Positions 59,189 through 64,000 of a stretch of 64,000 nucleotides of DNA are shown here, piece after piece. The stretch comes from an uncultured Chloroflexota bacterium (GTDB lineage: Bacteria; Chloroflexota; Limnocylindria; Limnocylindrales; CSP1-4), in contig CAIJPD010000052.1 of NCBI GenBank assembly GCA_903822495.1, positions 62,001-126,000 on the forward strand. Reading direction: 5' to 3'. The notes below the pieces were generated by a model. The model was not told where the DNA came from. It worked only from the letters and a program-made list of their open reading frames with translations, and did no database searches. Made by a program: the position numbers and the translations under genes. Positions within the stretch are counted from its first letter, which is position 1. Every line of letters starts with the position of its first letter.

Positions 59189-60241
59189 ATGAGCGACCGC
59201 CTCGCCGACAGCGCGACGGGTACCGCAGGGATCCGGATTGCCGTCGATGCGATGGGCGGCGACCACGGGCCGGGCGAGATCGTCCCCGGCGCGCTGGACT
59301 ACGCGCGTCAGCATCCGGCCGACCAGGTCATCCTGGTGGGCCGTCCTGACGCGATTCTCGCCGTTGCACCCACCCTGCCGACCAACGTCAGCGTCGTGTC
59401 CGCGATGCAGGTGGTGGAGATGGAAGAGCATCCGGCACGCACCCTGGTGCGCAAGCCGGATAGTTCGATCGTCGTCGCGACGCACCTCGTGCGCGACGGC
59501 AAGGCCGACGCCGTGGTGACGGCCGGACACACCGGCGCCGGCATGGCGGCCGGGACCCTCTTCCTTGGGCTGCTGCCCGGTGTCGACCGTCCCGGCCTGG
59601 CCGTGCAGATGGTGCGCAAGGGCAGCCCGTTCGTGCTCATCGACATCGGCGCCAACCCGGACTCCACGCCCGAGCACCTCGCCACGTACGGCCGGATGGG
59701 CTCGATCTTCGCGGAGCGGGTCCTCGGGATCACCAACCCGCGGGTCGCGCTCCTGTCCATCGGCGAGGAGAAGGGCAAGGGCGACAAGCGGATCCAGCGA
59801 GCGACCGAGCTGCTCGACCAGTCCGGCCTCAACTTCGTCGGCAACGTCGAGGGCAAGGACCTGACCAACGACCTCGCCGATGTCGTCGTGACGGACGCCG
59901 TGGCCGGGAACATCGTCATCAAGTTCTTCGAGGGCCTGTCCAGCTTCATCTTCGACCTGCTCCGCGCCGAGTTTCGAGGGGGGATCCGGGGCAAGCTGGC
60001 CTACCTGCTGCTCAAGCCGGGCGTGAACCGGATCCGCAAGGTCTTCGACTACGAGACGGCCGGCGGTTCGCCGCTCCTCGGGGTCAAGCGGACGGTGATC
60101 ATCACCCACGGCCGTGCGCGCCGGCGGATGATCGTCTACGCCCTGGACGTGGCCGCGCGCACGGCACGCGCGGACGTGCCGGGCTTGATCGCCGAATCCC
60201 TGCGCGCCCTGCCCGTCGTCGAGGATGGGAGACCGGCATGA
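59189..60241 (+). CDS. plsX: Phosphate acyltransferase PlsX
   Basis: PlsX makes acyl-phosphate from acyl-ACP, the start of phospholipid synthesis. The 350-residue protein has IAVDAMGGDHGPGEIVPGAL, TAGHTGAGMAAGTLFLG, GANPDSTPEHL, SIGEEKGKG and VVTDAVAGNIVIKFFEGL, all family segments. The ATG at 59189 is near the rpmF stop. It overlaps a second Asp23 gene in ATGA. With fakA and acpP nearby it fits fatty-acid to phospholipid flow. Confidence 0.96.
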   Translation: MSDRLADSATGTAGIRIAVDAMGGDHGPGEIVPGALDYARQHPADQVILVGRPDAILAVAPTLPTNVSVVSAMQVVEMEEHPARTLVRKPDSSIVVATHLVRDGKADAVVTAGHTGAGMAAGTLFLGLLPGVDRPGLAVQMVRKGSPFVLIDIGANPDSTPEHLATYGRMGSIFAERVLGITNPRVALLSIGEEKGKGDKRIQRATELLDQSGLNFVGNVEGKDLTNDLADVVVTDAVAGNIVIKFFEGLSSFIFDLLRAEFRGGIRGKLAYLLLKPGVNRIRKVFDYETAGGSPLLGVKRTVIITHGRARRRMIVYALDVAARTARADVPGLIAESLRALPVVEDGRPA

Positions 60242-60552
60242 CGGGTCTGCACCTCACCGTCTCGCGCGACGTGATCGTCGAGATGACCAGGATGGCCGCC
60301 TACGAGGTCCCCGGCGTCGTGCGGGTGGCTCGGCGCGGCCCGGCCTGGCGCGCGTTCCTGGCGGGCCCGGCGGTGGGCGTCAGGGTCCGCGATGGCCGGG
60401 TCCAGGTCCGTGTCCACGTCGTGGCACGGCCCGCCCAGTCGCTCATCGCGGTCGCCTCGGGGGTCAGGGGGGCGGTTGCCGCCACCATGGAGCGCCTGCT
60501 GGGCCTGGAGTTGGGCTCCGTCACTGTGGTCGTCGATGCCGTCGGAGGCTGA
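60238..60552 (+). CDS. Asp23/Gls24 family protein (second copy)
   Basis: A 104-residue protein beginning MTGLHLTVSRDVIVEMTRMAAYEVPGVVRVA, then GVRVRDGRVQVRVHVVARP and LIAVASGVRGAVAATMERLLG, with the strand-helix layout of Asp23/Gls24 proteins. It overlaps plsX in ATGA. In other genomes such a copy often sits before nusB (YqhY-like). Its role is uncertain; it may link envelope and lipid control. Confidence 0.85.
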   Translation: MTGLHLTVSRDVIVEMTRMAAYEVPGVVRVARRGPAWRAFLAGPAVGVRVRDGRVQVRVHVVARPAQSLIAVASGVRGAVAATMERLLGLELGSVTVVVDAVGG

Positions 60553-61063
60553 GCCCAGTCGCGCCAGGCGCACGGGCCGCCGGTACGCGCTGGCGGCGGT
60601 GTTTGAGGCGGAGTTCGGACAGCGCACCGCAGAGGCGATCCTCGAGCGGCACCTGGTCGAGACGGAGACGGATCCACAGGTCGCCCAACTGGCCCGGAGC
60701 CTGGTGGCGGCCGTGGTCCTCCACCGTGACACGATCGATGCGCGAATCGGCGTCGCGGCGCCCCAGTATCCCGTCGTCCAGCTGGCCCGCATGGACCGTG
60801 CGCTCCTCCGTTCGGCGATTGGCGAGGTGCTACACTCCCCGACGCCGGCCCGGGTGGCGATTGCCGAATGGGTCGAGCTCGCACGGGTCTACAGCGGAGA
60901 GCCGATGCGGCGCCTCATGAACGGCGTCCTCGGACGAATCTCAGCAGAGTCATCATCCGGCGCTCCCGCGCCGTCCAGCAACCCCGAGGAGGGAGCCAGT
61001 GGCCACGACCTACGAGCGCCTCAAGAAGCTCATCTGCGAGCAGCTCGGCGTCGAAGAGGATGA
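60536..61063 (+). CDS. nusB: Transcription antitermination factor NusB
   Basis: NusB binds boxA RNA with S10 to keep rRNA operons transcribed. The 175-residue protein has an Arg-rich start ([20 protein letters not shown]), [22 protein letters not shown] and [24 protein letters not shown], the conserved end. The family core stops near residue 135. About 40 more residues continue in frame through the acpP Shine-Dalgarno and 65 nt into acpP. It overlaps the asp23 gene by 17 nt. Confidence 0.9.
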   Translation: MPSEAEPSRARRTGRRYALAAVFEAEFGQRTAEAILERHLVETETDPQVAQLARSLVAAVVLHRDTIDARIGVAAPQYPVVQLARMDRALLRSAIGEVLHSPTPARVAIAEWVELARVYSGEPMRRLMNGVLGRISAESSSGAPAPSSNPEEGASGHDLRAPQEAHLRAARRRRG

Positions 61064-61235
61064 GGTCCGGCCGGAGGCGTCGTTCGTCGACGACCTCAAC
61101 GCCGACTCGCTCGACCTCGTCGAGCTGATCATGAGCCTCGAAGAGGAGTTCGGGACCGAGATCTCGGACGAGGACGCGGAGAAGATCCGTACCGTTCAGG
61201 ATGCCTCCGACTACATCGAGGAGCATTCCTCCTAG
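60999..61235 (+). CDS. acpP: Acyl carrier protein
   Basis: The 78-residue ACP has the carrier motif [15 protein letters not shown] with phosphopantetheine Ser37, and the usual acidic helices. GTG 60999 follows a strong GAGGAGGGA. It begins within the end of nusB. The order acpP-rnc-smc matches the Bacillus arrangement. It could receive acyl groups used by PlsX. Confidence 0.97.
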   Translation: MATTYERLKKLICEQLGVEEDEVRPEASFVDDLNADSLDLVELIMSLEEEFGTEISDEDAEKIRTVQDASDYIEEHSS

Positions 61236-61962
61236 CTCACTCTCGCCGCAGCAAGCCGTGGGCGAGGCAGCGGTCTTCGCCGCACGGCTCGGGCTGTCGC
61301 TCCGGGATTCTGGGCTCCTGGAGCAGGCGCTCACGCATTCGAGCTGGGTGCACGAGCACCCAGCCGGCTCGCCCGGGCACAACGAGCGGCTTGAGCTTCT
61401 CGGAGACGCCGTGGTGAACCTCGCGATTGCCACCGCGCTCCACGACCGCCACCCCCTCGATGACGAGGGGATTCTCTCAGCGCGCCGCGCGGCAATCGTG
61501 AGCGCGCCCGGGTTGGCCCGGCTGGCCGCCAGGATCGACCTGGGATCGCACATGCGGCTCGGCCAGGGCGAAGAGCGCAGCGGCGGCCGCATGCGACCCC
61601 TGCTCCTCGCCAGCGGTTTCGAGGCCGTCGCCGGCGCCGTCTACCTGGATCTTGGCTGGGATGTCGCCCGCGACTGGATCATCGGCCTGGCGAACCCGGA
61701 GATCGCCGAGGACCAGGCGCCGGGTGCGCTGAAGAGCCCCAAGAGCCGCCTCCAGGAGTTGACGCAGCGCTCCGGCCGCGGCCGTCCCGTCTACGACGTG
61801 GTCGAGGCCAGCGGTCCGGACCATCGGCGCCAGTTCGTGGTGACCGTCAGCGTCGACGGCCAGGTTCGAGGCCAGGGCGAGGGCGCCTCGCGCCAGGCCG
61901 CCGAGACCGCAGCCGCCGACCGGGCCATCCATGACGGCGATGCCATCGAGGCGGGCGGATGA
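61201..61962 (+). CDS. rnc: Ribonuclease III
   Basis: RNase III cuts double-stranded RNA in rRNA and mRNA processing. The catalytic domain has [14 protein letters not shown] and [17 protein letters not shown] (signature), then [13 protein letters not shown] with catalytic acids. The dsRNA-binding domain follows ([16 protein letters not shown], to [16 protein letters not shown]). The start is unsure: ATG 61201 gives 253 residues and overlaps acpP by 35 nt, while GTG 61258 gives 234 residues, close to the usual length. It overlaps smc in ATGA. Confidence 0.94.
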   Translation: MPPTTSRSIPPSSLSPQQAVGEAAVFAARLGLSLRDSGLLEQALTHSSWVHEHPAGSPGHNERLELLGDAVVNLAIATALHDRHPLDDEGILSARRAAIVSAPGLARLAARIDLGSHMRLGQGEERSGGRMRPLLLASGFEAVAGAVYLDLGWDVARDWIIGLANPEIAEDQAPGALKSPKSRLQELTQRSGRGRPVYDVVEASGPDHRRQFVVTVSVDGQVRGQGEGASRQAAETAAADRAIHDGDAIEAGG

Positions 61963-64000
61963 CGGCGCCGGCTCGCCTGCTGGCGCTCCGCCTCCACGGC
62001 TTCAAGTCGTTTGCCGAGCGGACCACGGTGGAGTTCGGCCCCGGCATCAGCGCGGTCGTCGGCCCCAACGGCTCCGGCAAGAGCAACCTGGCCGACGCCC
62101 TGCGCTGGACGCTGGGGGAGCAGGGTCGTTCGCTCCGGACCCGCAAGGCGGAGGACGTGATCTGGGCCGGCTCAGAGCGACGCGGCGCCCAGGGCATGGC
62201 CGACGTGAGCCTGCTGCTCGACAACGCCGACGGCCTGCTGCCGGTTGACTTCGCCGTCGTGGAGCTGGGCCGCCGGCTCTACCGCTCGGGCGAGAACGAC
62301 TACCTGCTCAACCGCCAGCGCGTGCGGCTGAAGGACCTCGTCGACCTCCTGGATGCCGCCCACCTCGCCGACAACGCGTTCCTGTTCATCGGACAGGGCA
62401 TGGTGGACCAGGCGCTGGCCCTGCGCCCCGAGGAGCGCCGGCCGCTGTTCGAGGAGGTCGCCGGCGTCCGGCGACACGAGCGCCGGAAGCGACGCTCCGA
62501 GGACCAGCTGACCGAGTCGCTCGCCAACCTCGCACGACTCGAAGACATCCTCGCCGAGTTGCGGCCACAGGCCAGGCGGCTCGCCGCGCAGGCCGAGCAG
62601 CAGGCGTCGCGGATCAGCGCCGGCGATGAGCTGGCCGAGGGGTTGCTGCGCAGCGCGCACGCCCGCTGGTTTGACGCCGCCGCGCGGGTCTCGGTCGCCT
62701 CGACGCTCAGGACCCGCACGCGCCTCGAGGCCGACAGGGCCATGGCCGATCTGGCGGCGGCCGAGGACCGCGTCGCTGCGATGACGGCCCAGCTCGCCGT
62801 GCGTGCCACCGAGGAGCGGGAGCGACGGGGGGCCTTCGAGGCGGCCGGCGTCGCACGGACCACGCTCACCGTCCGCCAGGAGCGCCTGGCCGCCGAGGCG
62901 GAGGCGTTGGCTCGCGACCGTGTCCGGCTCGGTGATGAACGCGGCGTCGTGGTGGTGGATCTGGAAGCCCAGCGGCGCGTGCTCTCCTCACCAGTGCCGC
63001 CCCGGGACCTGGACCTGGAAGCGGCGCTCACCGAGGCTGAGCGGTTCCTCGCGGAGGCGGTCGGGGAGCTGGCGACGCTCCGTGCCGCGGATCGTGCGCG
63101 CGGCGAGGAACTGCATGCGCTGCGCCGGGCCGAGGCCGCGCGGACTGCGGAGATCGAGACGGCTCGCCGACGGCTGGCCGAGGCGGAGGCCCGCGCCGGC
63201 GCCGAGGCGGCCGGGGAAGCGGCGGCCGCGGACCGCGTGCCCCAGCTGGAGTCGCGCGCCGCGGCGGCCCGCGAGGCGCTCTCGGCAGCCGCGGCGGATG
63301 AGCGGCGTGCGGCCGAGGCCCGCGAGTCGGCCCGAGGGTCCGCCGAGAGCGCGGAGGCGGGCCGAACGACCGCGCTGGATGCCGCGCAGACACGATCGGG
63401 GGCCCTCGCGGCCCGCCGAGGACGCCTGGAGGCGCTTCGGGGTCGGCTCCAGGAGGAGGAGACTCGGGGGATCGCCAGGGCCGCCAAGCGGCGTGGCGGG
63501 CGGCGGCTCGACGAGGACCTGCTCGTGGAGCCTGCGCTCCGCCAGGCGGTCCAGGCGGCGCTCTCCGACAGCGCCCGGGCCTACTTGGTACCGCGCGCGT
63601 CAGTCGGCGAGCTGGGCGGCGAGCGCGGGATGCTGATGGTCGGCGACGCCGGGCCGGCGGCCATCGCGAAGTCCGTCCAGGGCGCCGAGGTCCGCCTGCG
63701 CGAGTCGGTCGCGGCCCGCGGCGGGGGGGTCCTCGACCAGGCGATCCGACGCGACGCCGTCGGTGGTGCCACACGCCTGCTCGCACGCGCGGCCTGGCTG
63801 CCGTCGCTCGCCGACTGCGTGGAGATCCAGGGCGACTTGCTGCCTGGATGGGTCGCCGTTCCCCGTGATGGAGGGGCGGTGGTCTCGGACCTCGTGATCC
63901 TGCTGGGCGCCGCCGATGGAACGCTGGAGCGGCGCGCAGAGGTCGAGGCGCTCGCGGCCGAGGTCGGCCGTCTGGAAGGCGAAGAGGCCGCCGCCAAGGA
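61959..64000 (+). CDS. smc: Chromosome segregation protein SMC (5' part)
   Basis: SMC forms the condensin ring that organises chromosomes. The window holds about 680 residues. The start has LHGFKSFAERTTVEFGPG and Walker A VVGPNGSGKSNLADALRW (34-51), followed by YLLNRQRVRLKDLVDLL and FIGQGMVDQAL. A long Ala/Arg/Glu coiled coil runs to about 500, then the hinge begins (AYLVPRASVGEL, near 540). The frame stays open to the window edge. rnc-smc is a conserved pair. Confidence 0.96.
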   Translation, partial: MTAPARLLALRLHGFKSFAERTTVEFGPGISAVVGPNGSGKSNLADALRWTLGEQGRSLRTRKAEDVIWAGSERRGAQGMADVSLLLDNADGLLPVDFAVVELGRRLYRSGENDYLLNRQRVRLKDLVDLLDAAHLADNAFLFIGQGMVDQALALRPEERRPLFEEVAGVRRHERRKRRSEDQLTESLANLARLEDILAELRPQARRLAAQAEQQASRISAGDELAEGLLRSAHARWFDAAARVSVASTLRTRTRLEADRAMADLAAAEDRVAAMTAQLAVRATEERERRGAFEAAGVARTTLTVRQERLAAEAEALARDRVRLGDERGVVVVDLEAQRRVLSSPVPPRDLDLEAALTEAERFLAEAVGELATLRAADRARGEELHALRRAEAARTAEIETARRRLAEAEARAGAEAAGEAAAADRVPQLESRAAAAREALSAAAADERRAAEARESARGSAESAEAGRTTALDAAQTRSGALAARRGRLEALRGRLQEEETRGIARAAKRRGGRRLDEDLLVEPALRQAVQAALSDSARAYLVPRASVGELGGERGMLMVGDAGPAAIAKSVQGAEVRLRESVAARGGGVLDQAIRRDAVGGATRLLARAAWLPSLADCVEIQGDLLPGWVAVPRDGGAVVSDLVILLGAADGTLERRAEVEALAAEVGRLEGEEAAAK

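Noticed and set aside
60831-60836. Internal TGCTACACT promoter for acpP inside nusB
   Set aside because: It matches an extended -10 but falls in the conserved NusB segment GEVLHSP, so the bases are explained by coding. Possible but not supported.

Overview
The window is 64 kb of very GC-rich bacterial chromosome, tightly packed with housekeeping genes. Nothing in it looks phage-, plasmid- or transposon-derived, and there is no CRISPR array. The gene content and order combine a Firmicutes/Actinobacteria-like core: rapZ-yvcK-whiA; rpmB divergent from asp23-fakA-recG; coaD-yceD-rpmF-plsX-nusB-acpP-rnc-smc. High GC, frequent GTG starts, apparently leaderless genes and an atypical IleRS go with this. 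My best guess is a free-living Chloroflexota bacterium of the Limnocylindria/Ellin6529 kind. The phylum is moderately supported and the class is a guess.

Layout. 1-4.2 kb: small unknown protein, an ICMT-like membrane methyltransferase, a short UvrD-like helicase, and a divergent CynX/NimT-type MFS transporter. 4.2-13.9 kb: DNA repair and secretion (uvrC, secD-secF, recJ, a membrane-anchored PD40 propeller protein, pyrF, tatA, tatC). 14-20 kb: rapZ-yvcK-whiA, then lower glycolysis (tpiA, gpmI) and secG. 20-25 kb: an orphan solute-binding protein, eight tRNA genes in three groups (Leu-CAG, Leu-GAG, Val-TAC; Phe, Gly, Gln, Cys; Leu-TAA) interleaved with lemA-htpX and a decayed secreted-protein fragment. 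25-28 kb: a large unknown secreted protein convergent with an orphan CpaE-like ATPase. 28.4-29.7 kb: rpsF-ssb-rpsR. 29.7-34.9 kb: TauE/DUF1634 pair, a cation exchanger, ilvE and a QxxRW glycosyltransferase. 34.9-42.3 kb: an LCP protein divergent from ileS-lspA-rluD-gmk. 42.3-51.8 kb: an SDR epimerase divergent from priA, then def-fmt, rlmN-rpe, an AUR1-like PAP2 protein and dtd. 51.8-64 kb: rpmB divergent from asp23-fakA-recG-rsmD-coaD, then a coiled-coil gene, yceD-rpmF-plsX, a second asp23, nusB-acpP-rnc and the 5' part of smc.

Working together: several clusters are translationally coupled through ATGA, GTGA or TGATG overlaps. The Sec (secD, secF, secG), Tat (tatA, tatC) and lipoprotein (lspA) export systems are all represented. 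The right end links fatty-acid use (fakA), phospholipid synthesis (plsX, acpP), ribosome biogenesis (yceD, rpmF, rsmD, rpmB) and chromosome maintenance (recG, rnc, smc).

The most interesting signals are regulatory rather than a new enzyme system. At least 13 genes have a -10-like hexamer ending 6-9 nt before the start codon, which predicts leaderless transcripts. Two or three divergent gene pairs share one symmetric -10 element. One coiled-coil gene appears to start at AUC behind a perfect Shine-Dalgarno. A 14-bp tandem repeat abuts the rapZ -10 box. Protein-level oddities include an IleRS with HHGW in place of HIGH, a long C-terminal extension on Rpe, an Ala/Ser/Pro insert in SecF, and a NusB that runs 65 nt into acpP. 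I did not find a convincing unknown defence or biosynthetic system.
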